DNA of 64,000 bases from Candidatus Solirubrobacter pratensis (GTDB taxonomy: Bacteria; Actinomycetota; Thermoleophilia; Solirubrobacterales; Solirubrobacteraceae): contig NZ_AUEK01000014.1 in NCBI RefSeq assembly GCF_000425945.1, forward strand, positions 1-64,000, read 5' to 3'. The notes under the pieces are model-generated. The model had not been told where the DNA came from, ran no database searches, and worked only from the letters and a program-made list of their open reading frames with translations. The position numbers and the translations under genes are program-made. Position 1 is the stretch's first letter, and each line of letters starts with the position of its first letter. Below are positions 39,308-47,780 of this stretch, in pieces.

Positions 39308-40977
39308 TCCTGGGACTCCACGTTGAAGCCGCGGCCGCCGTCGAGGCGGTCGCTGCCGGCGTCGCCGTAGAGCGTGTCGTCGCCCTCGCCGCCGCTGAGC
39401 CGGTCGTCGCCCGCGTCGCCGAAGATCACGTCGTCGCCGCCGCGGCCGTCGACCGTGTCGTCGCCGGCACCCGCGCAGATCACGTCGTCCCCCGGCGTGC
39501 CCTTGATGCGATCGTCGCCCGGCGTGCCGGTGATCGTGCAGCCGCGCGGGTCGGCGCCGAACTCCTCGACGCCGATCACGGGGCGCAGCGCGCGCTCCAT
39601 GTCCGGCGTCGCGAACGCGCGCCGCAGGACGTCGCGGTCGAGCGCGTTGCCGAGCGCGGCCATGATCATGCCCTGGTCGAGCGAGAGATAGGCGCCCGAG
39701 ACGTGCCCGGTCCCGACGTTGACGCTGTCGCGGAAGCCCCACTTGCCGTAGATGTCCGGGAAGTCGCGCTGGAGCTTGGCCAGGTCGGCCTGGGCGGCGT
39801 CCGGCGCGTAGCGCAGCGCGAGGAAGGCCGCGTGCGGAGTGACGACGCCGTCCGGATAGGACGCCGCGTCCGGCTTGCCGTCGCGGCAGCCGGCGAAGCC
39901 GTGGTCGACGCCCGTGTGCGCCTCGTTGGAGTACCCGCCGTCCGGGTTCATCCCGATCCCGTCGACGCCGTACGCGTCGTAGCCGCCTTCGGGGATGTTC
40001 GCCGGCGAGAAGCCCCAGTAGCCGTAGCCCGCCTCCTGGAGCCCGTGGTGGATCTGCGCCTTGACCGTGAGCGGGTGGTTCACGCCCCAGCTGCCCGGAG
40101 CCCAGCGCTCCTCGGGCACGAACAGCGACGGCATCAGCGCCTCGAACATGCTGCCGCCCCATGACGGCGTGACCTTGAACCCGTCGTAGGGATACGCGCC
40201 CTCGAACACGTCCACGCCGAAGTACGAGCGCGAGACGCCGAGCGGCTTGGTCTCCTGCCAGCTCCAGTCGCACGTGTCCGGGAAGCTGCGCCAGCGCCCG
40301 TAGTACTCCTTCTGCGGCAGCTCGCCCTTCGCGATGCCGATGTAGTCGGCGATCCGGCTCTCGCTGACGACGGTGTCGTAGCAGCACGGCCCCGTGCCGG
40401 TGTCGGGCACGTAATGGAACAGGATCCGGTTGACGTCGGGCTGGTAGTAGAAGCCGAAGTCCATGCTCTGGTAGAGCGCGTCGGCGCGGCTCGACAGCTC
40501 CGGGACGCTGCTCGCGACGATCTTCAGCCCCGTCGCGAGCCACGCGTTGTCGACGGACGAGAGGATCGGCGTCAGCGGCTCGCCCGTCGGCGGCCAGGCC
40601 GTGAGCTTCGCCCCCGTGTGGTGGTCGTACCAGTTGTAGAACTGGCCGCTGGGCGCGTGGCGCTCCATATGCTCGAGCGTGCCGAGCGTCGTCTGCAGGC
40701 GCGAGACGAGCTCGCCGCGCGGGATGAACCCCAGCCGCTGCGCGACGACCGCGCTCCACATGTACGCGCCGATGTTCGTCGTCGACGTCTGCACGCTCGT
40801 CGTGCCGTCCGCGTTGAGGATGTCGGCCGGCAGCCCGGAGGCGGGATCGGTCATCGCCGCGAACGACGCCCAGGTATCGCGCGCGTAGCGCTGCAGGGTG
40901 CCGTCGCGCGCCTCGGCAGGCGGCACGGCAAGGGCGAACGACAACGTCGCGACGAGCGCGATGAGACGGATGCGCAT
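39304..40977 (-). CDS. Secreted glycoamylase-domain (GH144-like) glucanase with RTX tail
   Basis: 557 residues. Signal peptide (LIALVATLSFALAVPPAEA), then an (alpha/alpha)6 toroid of the glycoamylase domain (residues ~28-455): SVDNAWLATGLKIVA, PSWGGSMFEALMPSLFV, GYWGFSPANIPEGGY, YGVDGIGMNPDGGY, VVTPHAAFLALRYAP. This domain is that of GH144 endo-beta-1,2-glucanases. The last ~80 residues are RTX-like calcium repeats (GTPGDDRIKGTPGDDVI, GGEGDDTLYGDAGSD), an uncommon combination. It is divergent from a GH3 glucosidase. The upstream ribosome site GGGAGGAACCTGTC supports ATG 40977. Confidence 0.82.
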   Translation of the reverse strand: MRIRLIALVATLSFALAVPPAEARDGTLQRYARDTWASFAAMTDPASGLPADILNADGTTSVQTSTTNIGAYMWSAVVAQRLGFIPRGELVSRLQTTLGTLEHMERHAPSGQFYNWYDHHTGAKLTAWPPTGEPLTPILSSVDNAWLATGLKIVASSVPELSSRADALYQSMDFGFYYQPDVNRILFHYVPDTGTGPCCYDTVVSESRIADYIGIAKGELPQKEYYGRWRSFPDTCDWSWQETKPLGVSRSYFGVDVFEGAYPYDGFKVTPSWGGSMFEALMPSLFVPEERWAPGSWGVNHPLTVKAQIHHGLQEAGYGYWGFSPANIPEGGYDAYGVDGIGMNPDGGYSNEAHTGVDHGFAGCRDGKPDAASYPDGVVTPHAAFLALRYAPDAAQADLAKLQRDFPDIYGKWGFRDSVNVGTGHVSGAYLSLDQGMIMAALGNALDRDVLRRAFATPDMERALRPVIGVEEFGADPRGCTITGTPGDDRIKGTPGDDVICAGAGDDTVDGRGGDDVIFGDAGDDRLSGGEGDDTLYGDAGSDRLDGGRGFNVESQD

Positions 40978-41090
40978 GACAGGTTCCTCCCGCTGGACCG
41001 CTTGCTCGCCTACCCGGCACTCGCGAGTTTGAACCCGACGCGTTCATGGAAGGGAGTGAAGCGGCGGAATTCCAGTCGGGGGGAGTACTA

Positions 41091-43394
41091 ATGAGACGTA
41101 GGGCACGTGTGGTCGCGCTGGCAGCGGGGGTGGCCGCCTTGGGGTCGGCAGGCGGGGTTGTCGCCGCGACGCGCGCGGGAGACGACGGGGCGCTGAAGCC
41201 CACGCGAGGTCCCGCGGACCGCAACATCGAGCGGCGAGTCGACGCGCTCTTGAGCAAGATGACCGTCGACGAGAAGCTCCAGCAGGTGCAGCTGCTGTCG
41301 GACGGGCAGATCACCGACGCGGACGCGAAGGCGGGCGTCGGCGGCGTGTTCAGCCTCGTCGACCCGGACAAGATCAACCACTTCCAGCACATCGCCGTCG
41401 AGCAGTCGCGACTGCATATCCCGATCCTCTTCGCCTACGACACGATCCACGGCTACCGGACGATCTTCCCGATCCCGCTCGGCGCCGCCAGCGCGTTCGA
41501 CCCGGGCGTCGCGACCGCCGACGACACGATCGGCGCGCGCGAGTCGGCGACCGTCGGCATCAAGCAGATCTACAGCCCGATGGTCGACGTCTCGCACGAG
41601 CCGCGCTGGGGCCGCATCTCCGAAGGCGGGGGAGAGGACCCGTATCTCGGCTCGGTCCTGGCCGCCGCGCGCGTCCATGCCGCGCAGGGCGCCGACTACA
41701 GCGCGCCGGACAAGGTCGTGACGAGCGTCAAGCACTTCGCCGCCTACGGCCAGCCGGAGGGCGGGCGCGAGTACAACGCGACCGACGTCTCCGAGGCTCG
41801 GCTGCGCAACGAGTTCCTGCCGCCGTTCAAGGCGGCGATCGACGCCGGCTCGGACACCGTGATGTGCTCGTTCAACGCGATCAGCGGCGTGCCCGGCTGC
41901 GCGAACGAGGAGACCGAGACGGAGATCCTCAAGAAGGAGTGGGGCTTCGACGGGTTCGTCGAGAGCGACTACACGGCGGTCGCCGAGCTGCGCGCCTGCC
42001 CGCCCAAGAACCCGGACACCGGCCCCTGCGGCCATGGCGTCGCCGCCGACGGCCCTGACGCGGCGCAGCTGGCGCTCAACGCCGGCACGGACTCCGAGAT
42101 GGTCTCGACCAACATCCGCGACTACGGCAAGCAGCTGCTGCAGCAGCACCGCATCTCGATGAGCCGGCTCGACGACGCGGTGCGCCGCATCCTGCGGATC
42201 AAGTTCCGCGCCGGGCTGTTCGAGCACCCGTACGTCGACGTCGCCAAGGCCAAGGACCCCGCGAGCTTCGTCACGGCGTCCGACCGCGCCGCCGCGCGCA
42301 ACGCGGCTTCGCGCTCGATGGTCCTGCTCAAGAACGACGGCAACGTGCTGCCGCTGGACCCGAAGAAGTCGACCGTCGTGATCGGCCCGCTGGGCGACGA
42401 CCAGCACGACATGCTCGGCCCGTGGTGGGGGCAGGGGCAGGATGCCGACGCCGTCTCGGTGCTGACCGGGATGAAGGCGCAGGACCCGGACACCACGTTC
42501 GTGAAGGCCTGCGATCTGCCGAACACCGAGCCGCCCCAGTACGACCCGGCACAGGACTGCCCGGACACGGGCTTCGCCGACGCGGTGGCGGCGGCCAAGT
42601 CGGCCGATCAGATCGTCCTCGCGCTCGGCGAGACGCGGGAGATGAGCGGCGAGGCGACGTCGCGCTCGGACATCACGCTCCCCGGCAAGCAGCAGGAGCT
42701 GATCGACCAGATCAAGGCGCTCGGCAAGCCGTTCGCGGTCGTGCTGTTCAACGGCCGCCCGTTGGACCTCTCGGACGTCGCGGCGAGCTCGCCCGCGATC
42801 CTCGAGGCGTGGTTCGGAGGTGTCGAGGCCGGGAACGCCGTCGCCGACGTGCTGTTCGGCAAGGTCAACCCCGGCGGCAAGCTGCCCGCGACGTTCCCGC
42901 GCTCGGTCGGGCAGGTGCCGATCTACTACAACCACGAGCCCACCGGGCGGCCGTGCGACGCCAGCTCGAAGTACAACTCGCGCTACCGCGACATCCCGAC
43001 CTGCGACCCGCTGTTCCCGTTCGGCTACGGCCTCAGCTACACGTCGTTCTCGGTCTCCAACCTGCGCCTGAGCTCGGCGCAGGTCCCGCGCAACGGGCGC
43101 GTGACGGCGACCGTCGACGTCCAGAACACCGGCAGCCGGGCGGGCGACGAGGTCGTCCAGCTCTACCTGCACGACCCGGTCGCGAGCATCTCGCAGCCGG
43201 TCCGCAGGCTGCGCGGCTTCGAGCGGGTGACGCTGCAGCCGGGCGAGAAGACGCAGGTCAGCTTCACGCTCGACGCGAGCGACTGGGGCTTCTACGACAA
43301 CCGGGGCAAGTTCCGCGTCGAGCCGGGGCAGATCGACCTCTACGCGGGTGACAGCTCCACGGCCGACCTGACCAGGTCGTTCACCGTGCACTAG
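41091..43394 (+). CDS. Secreted GH3 beta-glucosidase (BglX-like)
   Basis: 767 residues. A signal-anchor-like N-terminus (VVALAAGVAALGSAGGVVAA) is followed by the GH3 TIM barrel (residues ~50-350) with nucleophile Asp293 in FDGFVESDYTAV, the alpha/beta sandwich (~390-600, QIVLALGETREMSGEATSRS with a candidate acid/base Glu), and a fibronectin-III-like C-terminal domain (VTATVDVQNTGSRAGDEVVQ, LQPGEKTQVSFTL). ATG 41091 follows GGGGGGAG. With the divergent glucanase it could finish breakdown of beta-glucan to glucose outside the cell. Confidence 0.92.
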   Translation: MRRRARVVALAAGVAALGSAGGVVAATRAGDDGALKPTRGPADRNIERRVDALLSKMTVDEKLQQVQLLSDGQITDADAKAGVGGVFSLVDPDKINHFQHIAVEQSRLHIPILFAYDTIHGYRTIFPIPLGAASAFDPGVATADDTIGARESATVGIKQIYSPMVDVSHEPRWGRISEGGGEDPYLGSVLAAARVHAAQGADYSAPDKVVTSVKHFAAYGQPEGGREYNATDVSEARLRNEFLPPFKAAIDAGSDTVMCSFNAISGVPGCANEETETEILKKEWGFDGFVESDYTAVAELRACPPKNPDTGPCGHGVAADGPDAAQLALNAGTDSEMVSTNIRDYGKQLLQQHRISMSRLDDAVRRILRIKFRAGLFEHPYVDVAKAKDPASFVTASDRAAARNAASRSMVLLKNDGNVLPLDPKKSTVVIGPLGDDQHDMLGPWWGQGQDADAVSVLTGMKAQDPDTTFVKACDLPNTEPPQYDPAQDCPDTGFADAVAAAKSADQIVLALGETREMSGEATSRSDITLPGKQQELIDQIKALGKPFAVVLFNGRPLDLSDVAASSPAILEAWFGGVEAGNAVADVLFGKVNPGGKLPATFPRSVGQVPIYYNHEPTGRPCDASSKYNSRYRDIPTCDPLFPFGYGLSYTSFSVSNLRLSSAQVPRNGRVTATVDVQNTGSRAGDEVVQLYLHDPVASISQPVRRLRGFERVTLQPGEKTQVSFTLDASDWGFYDNRGKFRVEPGQIDLYAGDSSTADLTRSFTVH

Positions 43395-43408
43395 GCGCAG
43401 TGATGGAC

Positions 43409-43444
43409 GCCCGGCGCGCGCGGCTCACGCAGCGCGCGCCGGGC
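43409..43444 (+). terminator. Strong hairpin after the GH3 gene
   Basis: GCCCGGCGCGCGC and GCGCGCGCCGGGC are exact 13-bp arms around a 10-base loop, 14 bp after the GH3 stop. No U-run follows, typical of high-GC terminators. It separates the GH3 gene from the convergent thioesterase. Confidence 0.65.
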
Positions 43445-43543
43445 GCGCGCCGGCGCGATGCGCCAGATCGTCGCCGACGATCACGGCGTCGACCTGCTGT
43501 CGCTGCGCACCGTCATGCGCGCGAGTTCGACGGCTCGAGCTGC

Positions 43544-43951
43544 TCAGCTGCGAGCCGGCCGGCCGGCCGGCCTGACCGCGATCACCACGGTCGCCTGCGC
43601 GGCGAGCGTCTCTCCCGCGCGGATCTCGACATCCCAGAGCCACTCGCCCTCGCCGCGCGCGCGGCACGTGGCCGCCGCCTCCAGCACGCCCTCGGCGACC
43701 TGCGCGAGCACGTACGTGGCGTTCGAGAGGCCGGAGACGATGAAGCCCTGCGACAGCATCTCGACCGCCGTGCCGGTCGACGCGATCGTCTCGGCGATCG
43801 CGGCGTAGACCCCGCTGTGCACGGCGCCGTGGGCGCCCAGGAGGTGCGGGGCGACCGGCACGCGGGCATGCGTGGCGTCGACGTACTCGTGGCCGTAGAC
43901 GGCGTTGAAGCTGCGCTCGAGCGGGACGACGAACAGGTCTTCGAGGCTCAC
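43544..43951 (-). CDS. PaaI-type thioesterase (hot-dog fold)
   Basis: 135 residues. The hot-dog pattern is VAPHLLGAHGAVHSGVYAAI followed by AETIASTGTAVEM and YVLAQVAEGVLEA, resembling PaaI/ComA thioesterases with the HG-x-V-HSG motif. GTG 43951 overlaps the alpha/beta-hydrolase stop (GTGA). It probably releases acyl or aromatic acids from CoA. Third gene of a three-gene operon. Confidence 0.8.
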   Translation of the reverse strand: MSLEDLFVVPLERSFNAVYGHEYVDATHARVPVAPHLLGAHGAVHSGVYAAIAETIASTGTAVEMLSQGFIVSGLSNATYVLAQVAEGVLEAAATCRARGEGEWLWDVEIRAGETLAAQATVVIAVRPAGRPARS

Positions 43952-44670
43952 GGCAGGCTCCGGATGAAGCCGGAGGCGGCGGTCAGCGTCTCCTCCGGCG
44001 CCTCCAGGTGCGGCGAGTGGCGGGCGTCGAGCACGACGCGCTCGAACGGTCCGCTCACGCCGGCCTCGATCGCGTCGATCTGGGCCAGCGTGCCGTACTG
44101 GTCGTGCGCGCCCTGGATCGCGAGCACGGGCGCGGCGATGCCCGCCAGGACGTCCTCGATGTTCCAGTCGCGGAACTCCGGCGCGAGCCAGATGTCGTTC
44201 CAGAGCCGGAACGTCGCCTCGGCGTCGCGGTGGTGGCGCCCCATGCGCTCGCGCAGGTCGGTCGCCTCGAACGTGTCGCGCGCCTCGGCGATGCTCGCGA
44301 CCGACACGTCCTCCACAAACACGTGCGGCGCGAGCACGACGAGCGCCGTGACCGGGTGCCGCGCAGCATGGATCAGCGCGATCGAGCCGCCGTCGCTGTG
44401 GCCGACCAGGATCGGGCGCTCGATGCCGTGCTGCGCCAGCAGGTCGGGCAGCACCTCGAGCGCCTCCTCGTGCATGAAGCGCGGCGTGCGGGGCGCGTCG
44501 GGGACGTCGGAGTCGCCGTGGCCGGCGCGCGAGTACAGCAGAGCGCGGCGGCCCGTGGCGGCCGTGAGCCGCTCCGGGAACTCGCGCCACAGCCGCACCG
44601 ATCCGAGGCCCTCATGCAGGAACACGAGGGCCGGCTCCTCGCCGGGCAGCTCCTTGGTCTCCAGGTTCAT
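43948..44670 (-). CDS. Alpha/beta-fold hydrolase
   Basis: 240 residues. Nucleophile Ser in LVGHSDGGSIALIHA, oxyanion segment FLHEGLGSVRLWREF, Asp in IQGAHDQYGTLAQ and His in LDARHSPHLEAPEE complete the triad. Cytoplasmic. Similar small hydrolases cleave esters or ring-fission products (MhpC-like). It overlaps genes on both sides by 4 bp and is co-transcribed with the diiron protein and thioesterase. Confidence 0.87.
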   Translation of the reverse strand: MNLETKELPGEEPALVFLHEGLGSVRLWREFPERLTAATGRRALLYSRAGHGDSDVPDAPRTPRFMHEEALEVLPDLLAQHGIERPILVGHSDGGSIALIHAARHPVTALVVLAPHVFVEDVSVASIAEARDTFEATDLRERMGRHHRDAEATFRLWNDIWLAPEFRDWNIEDVLAGIAAPVLAIQGAHDQYGTLAQIDAIEAGVSGPFERVVLDARHSPHLEAPEETLTAASGFIRSLP

Positions 44671-45248
44671 CGCAGTGCGGAGAGGACCTCGCGCTCCGGC
44701 ACGCCCAGGTCCGACAGCACTCGCACGCCGAACCCGATGTGCCAGCGCTCGTCGCGCAGCACCAGCTCGGCGCCCGCGACGCCGGCGGCGACGAGCGTGT
44801 GCAGCGCGCGCTTGAGCACGACCGCCTCGAGCACCATGTGGTAGAGGCCGACGGCCTCACGCAGCGAGCCCGAGCGCGCCGCCGCCGGCAGGCGCTCCTC
44901 GAAGAGCTCGCGCCACTCCTCGTCCGGCTCGCCGGTGCCGACCTCGGCCGCGTAGCGGGCGAAGAAGCGGGCATGGCGCTCCTCGTCGCGCTGCTGGGCG
45001 GCGAAGCACGCCTGCGCCTGCGGGGGTGCCAGCGCGATGATCGGATCGAGCTCCGCCGCGACCGCGGTCTCCGCGAGCAGGAAGCTCGCGACGAGCGTTC
45101 CCAGGCGCTCGCGCTCGCCCGGCGCGAGCCCGCCGCCGGTGACCGGCGCCCGCCAGCGGCGTGCATCCTCGCGCAGGTCCACGTCCTCCTCGTCCCACTG
45201 CGCCCGCTCCGCGAGCGCGAGGAAGTGTGCGTAGCCGGCGACCCCCAC
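44667..45248 (-). CDS. Ferritin-like diiron protein (ribonucleotide-reductase R2-like)
   Basis: 193 residues, mostly helical. Metal ligands fall in order LLAETAVAAELD, QRDEERHARFF (ExxH), VLEAVVLKRALH and RDERWHIGFGVRVL (ExxH), the two-motif pattern of R2-like diiron proteins. It is shorter than true R2 subunits and lacks visible radical-transfer residues, so an oxygenase or ligand-binding oxidase role is likelier. GTG 45248; the divergent enoyl-CoA hydratase starts only 29 bp away. Confidence 0.72.
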   Translation of the reverse strand: MGVAGYAHFLALAERAQWDEEDVDLREDARRWRAPVTGGGLAPGERERLGTLVASFLLAETAVAAELDPIIALAPPQAQACFAAQQRDEERHARFFARYAAEVGTGEPDEEWRELFEERLPAAARSGSLREAVGLYHMVLEAVVLKRALHTLVAAGVAGAELVLRDERWHIGFGVRVLSDLGVPEREVLSALR

Positions 45249-45277
45249 GGCTTCGACCGTACCATCGTTGCCTTCCC

Positions 45278-46033
45278 ATGCCCGTCACCCGCACCCTCGC
45301 CGAAGACGGCGTGCTCACCCTCGCCCTCGCCCGCCCGGAGCGCCGTAACGCGATCGACGCGGAGCTCGCCGGCGCGCTGCGCGACGCCTTCGAGGCCGCG
45401 GCGGACGACTCCGCCGTGCGCGCCGTGATCCTCACGGGCGAGGGCAGGGCGTTCAGCGCCGGCGGCGACCTGTCGCGCTTCGAGCGCGACTGGGACCCGC
45501 GCGAGTTCCGCCACGACTCGCACCGCCTCACCCAGCTGGTCACGCTCGTCGAGCGGCTCGAGAAGCCGACGGTCGCCGCGATCAACGGCGTCTCCACCGG
45601 CGCCGGCACGCAGCTCGCGCTCGCGTGCGACGTGCGCCTCATCGCCGCCGGCGCGCGGCTCGTCTACCGCGAAGGGCGGCTCGGGATCATCCCGAGCCAC
45701 GGCGGCGTCACGCGGCTGGTGAAGCTGATCGGGCTCGGCCGCGCGCGCGACGTGCTGCTCGGCGGCGAGGGGGTCTCCGCGCGCGAGGCGCACGCGCTCG
45801 GGCTCGTCACCGCCGTGGTCGAGGACGAGCGCCTGCTGGAGGCCGCCCGCGAGCGGGTCGCGCTGATGCTCGCGCGCTCGCCGCAGGCCTACGCGGCGGC
45901 CAAGCGGCTGCTGTGGCTGGCCGCGAACGTGGATCTGGAGAGCGGGATGGTCGCCGAGGGGCTGGTCCAGAGCCAGCTGATCGGCACCGAGGAGCACAAG
46001 CGAGCGGTCGAGGAGGCCCGATGGCGACGGTGA
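45278..46033 (+). CDS. Enoyl-CoA hydratase/isomerase
   Basis: 251-residue crotonase-fold protein. Oxyanion segments GRAFSAGGDLSRFER and INGVSTGAGTQLALACDVRL are present; the region GRLGIIPSHGGVTRLVKLIG lacks the usual catalytic Glu before GxxPxxG, having Arg-Leu-Gly there, so it may be an isomerase or hydrolase rather than a standard hydratase. ATG 45278 follows -10-like TACCAT (45260-45265). Its 3' end overlaps the next gene by 13 bp. Confidence 0.85.
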   Translation: MPVTRTLAEDGVLTLALARPERRNAIDAELAGALRDAFEAAADDSAVRAVILTGEGRAFSAGGDLSRFERDWDPREFRHDSHRLTQLVTLVERLEKPTVAAINGVSTGAGTQLALACDVRLIAAGARLVYREGRLGIIPSHGGVTRLVKLIGLGRARDVLLGGEGVSAREAHALGLVTAVVEDERLLEAARERVALMLARSPQAYAAAKRLLWLAANVDLESGMVAEGLVQSQLIGTEEHKRAVEEARWRR

Positions 46034-46545
46034 TCGAGCTGGAGGGCGTCGCGCCGCGGATCGCGGACGACGCGTACGTCGCGCCCACGGCGGTGCTGAT
46101 CGGCGACGTGGTGGTCGAGGCCGGCGCCTCGATCTGGTTCGGCGCCGTCCTGCGCGGCGACAATTCCCGCATCCGCGTCGGCGCCGGCTCCTGCGTGCAG
46201 GACAACTGCGTGATCCACTGCGCCAAGGATCTGCCGACGGTGATCGGGGAGAACGTGACCGTCGGGCACATGGCGATGCTCGAAGGCTGCGAGATCGGCG
46301 ACGGCGCGCTGATCGGCATGGGCGCGATCGTGCTCCAGCGCGCGAAGGTCGGCATCCGCTCGCTGATCGCCGCCGGCGCGGTCGTCGGCGAGCGGATGGA
46401 GATCCCGCCCGGCGTGCTCGCCGCCGGCGCCCCGGCCGTCGTCAAGAAGGAGCTCGCCGGCTCCTCGCAGCGCTGGGTCGAGACCGCGGCGGTCGAGTAC
46501 CAGGCGCAGCGGCTGCGCTACATGCACGGCGCGGTCGCGCGTTAG
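46021..46545 (+). CDS. Gamma-carbonic anhydrase-like protein
   Basis: 174-residue left-handed beta-helix with hexapeptide repeats. The first zinc ligands are seen at His66 (CVIHCAKDLP) and His83 (TVGHMAMLEGC), but the third, five residues later in canonical enzymes, is Glu88 here. Zinc binding and carbonic anhydrase activity are therefore doubtful. Family members of the YrdA/PaaY type often lie next to acyl-CoA genes; this one overlaps an enoyl-CoA hydratase. A CoA-thioester hydrolase role, as in PaaY, is possible. Confidence 0.85.
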   Translation: MATVIELEGVAPRIADDAYVAPTAVLIGDVVVEAGASIWFGAVLRGDNSRIRVGAGSCVQDNCVIHCAKDLPTVIGENVTVGHMAMLEGCEIGDGALIGMGAIVLQRAKVGIRSLIAAGAVVGERMEIPPGVLAAGAPAVVKKELAGSSQRWVETAAVEYQAQRLRYMHGAVAR

Positions 46546-46958
46546 CGCTTCTGCGCGGCGTGCGGGGACGCCTCCCAGAAGTCGTCGAGCTTGACCGCGT
46601 CGCCCCGTCCCAGCCGGCGTGAGACGGCCCAGATCTCGACCGGCTCGTCGCCCTCGTTGCGATGCGACCGCGCCGTGTTCGGCGCCACGCGCACGACCGA
46701 CCCGGCGCCGACCCGGTGGACGTCGTCGCCGAGGCGCATCGTCAGCGTCCCGGTCGCCACGACGTAGAGCTCCTCGATCTCCTCGTGATAGTGGCCGGTG
46801 CCCTGCTCGAAGTCCGAGTGCGGCGGCACGCGGATCAGCGTCAGCGCGACCTGCTCGGCGCCGAGCGCCTGCGTGAAGCTGCGGAACTCCCCTGGAACGT
46901 CGCTGCCCGCGTAGACGTCCTCGACGTCGTCCGCGGCCACGATCTCGTAGTCGCTCAT
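46542..46958 (-). CDS. Cupin-domain protein
   Basis: 138 residues with one cupin barrel. Motif 1 is FEQGTGHYHEEIEELYVV (two His, Glu), motif 2 is VVRVAPNTARSHRNEGDEPV with a His, so a metal site is likely. No signal peptide. The N-terminal half ends in RVPPHSD. The role could be small-molecule binding or dioxygenase. It ends in a 4-bp overlap with the convergent carbonic anhydrase. Confidence 0.78.
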   Translation of the reverse strand: MSDYEIVAADDVEDVYAGSDVPGEFRSFTQALGAEQVALTLIRVPPHSDFEQGTGHYHEEIEELYVVATGTLTMRLGDDVHRVGAGSVVRVAPNTARSHRNEGDEPVEIWAVSRRLGRGDAVKLDDFWEASPHAAQKR

Positions 46959-47033
46959 GCGGCCCGATGCTGGCAGACCCCCGCGATCCCGGTGATCGCC
47001 CTGACGATGCCGTCCGCCATAGAGTCCCCTTCC

Positions 47034-47762
47034 ATGTTGCTGGTGCGCGGCGAGCCCGCGGAGTCCGCCGCTCACGAGATCTCGCTCTCCCACGCCCTCA
47101 TGCTGCGCGTCGCCGCGGGCGAGCTGCCCTCGTCGCTGCGGCTCTACCGGCCGGCGCCGACGGTGGCCTTCGGCAAGCTCGACACACTGAGGGCGGGGTA
47201 CGCGGAGGCGGCGGAGGCGGCGCGCCGCCACGGCTACGAGCCGGTTCTGCGCATGCCGGGCGGCCACGCCGCCGCCTACCACCACCAGTCGCTCGGGATC
47301 GACATCGTCTACGCCGCCGCCGATCCCATCCCGGGCACGCACGAGCGCTTCCGTGACGCCGGCGAGCGGCTCGCCGGCGCGCTCGCCGACCTGGGGGTCG
47401 ACGCGCGCCTGGGGGAGGTCCCCGGCGAGTACTGCCCGGGCGCCTACAGCGTCAACGCGCGCGGGAAGGTCAAGCTGATCGGCACGGCGCAGCGGCTCGT
47501 GCGCGGCGCCGCGCTGCTCGGCGCGACGATCGTCGTGCGCGACGGCGCGGGCGTGCGCGACGTGCTGCGCGACGTCTACGAGAAGCTCGAGATCGGCTTC
47601 GACGACAGCACCGCGGGGTCGGTCGCCGAGGAGGTCCCCGGCGTCGGCGTCAACGACGTCGAGCGCGCGGTGCTCGCGGCGTACGCGGACCTCGAGTACG
47701 GGCGCGTCGACGGCGACACGCTCGCGCTGGCGCGGACGCTGGTGCCCGAGCACCGGCTGTGA
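47034..47762 (+). CDS. Lipoate-protein ligase A family protein
   Basis: 242-residue LplA/BirA-fold enzyme. Marks are RLYRPAPTVAFGKLDTLRAG, VLRMPGGHAAAYHHQSLGID (R-x-x-GGxA motif, lipoyl binding) and ARGKVKLIGTAQRLVRGAAL with the catalytic Lys. It lacks the C-terminal accessory domain of E. coli LplA, like LipM/LplJ-type octanoyltransferases. TAGAGT (47020-47025) may be a -10 for a leaderless message. It would attach octanoate or lipoate to dehydrogenase complexes. Confidence 0.85.
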   Translation: MLLVRGEPAESAAHEISLSHALMLRVAAGELPSSLRLYRPAPTVAFGKLDTLRAGYAEAAEAARRHGYEPVLRMPGGHAAAYHHQSLGIDIVYAAADPIPGTHERFRDAGERLAGALADLGVDARLGEVPGEYCPGAYSVNARGKVKLIGTAQRLVRGAALLGATIVVRDGAGVRDVLRDVYEKLEIGFDDSTAGSVAEEVPGVGVNDVERAVLAAYADLEYGRVDGDTLALARTLVPEHRL

Positions 47763-47780
47763 GCCCGGGCACCGCGCCGC

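Noticed and set aside
38114-41392. 1092-codon minus-strand frame
   Set aside because: It runs antisense to the reductase gene and out of frame with the GH144-like gene. The real start for that region is ATG 40977 with GGGAGG upstream.
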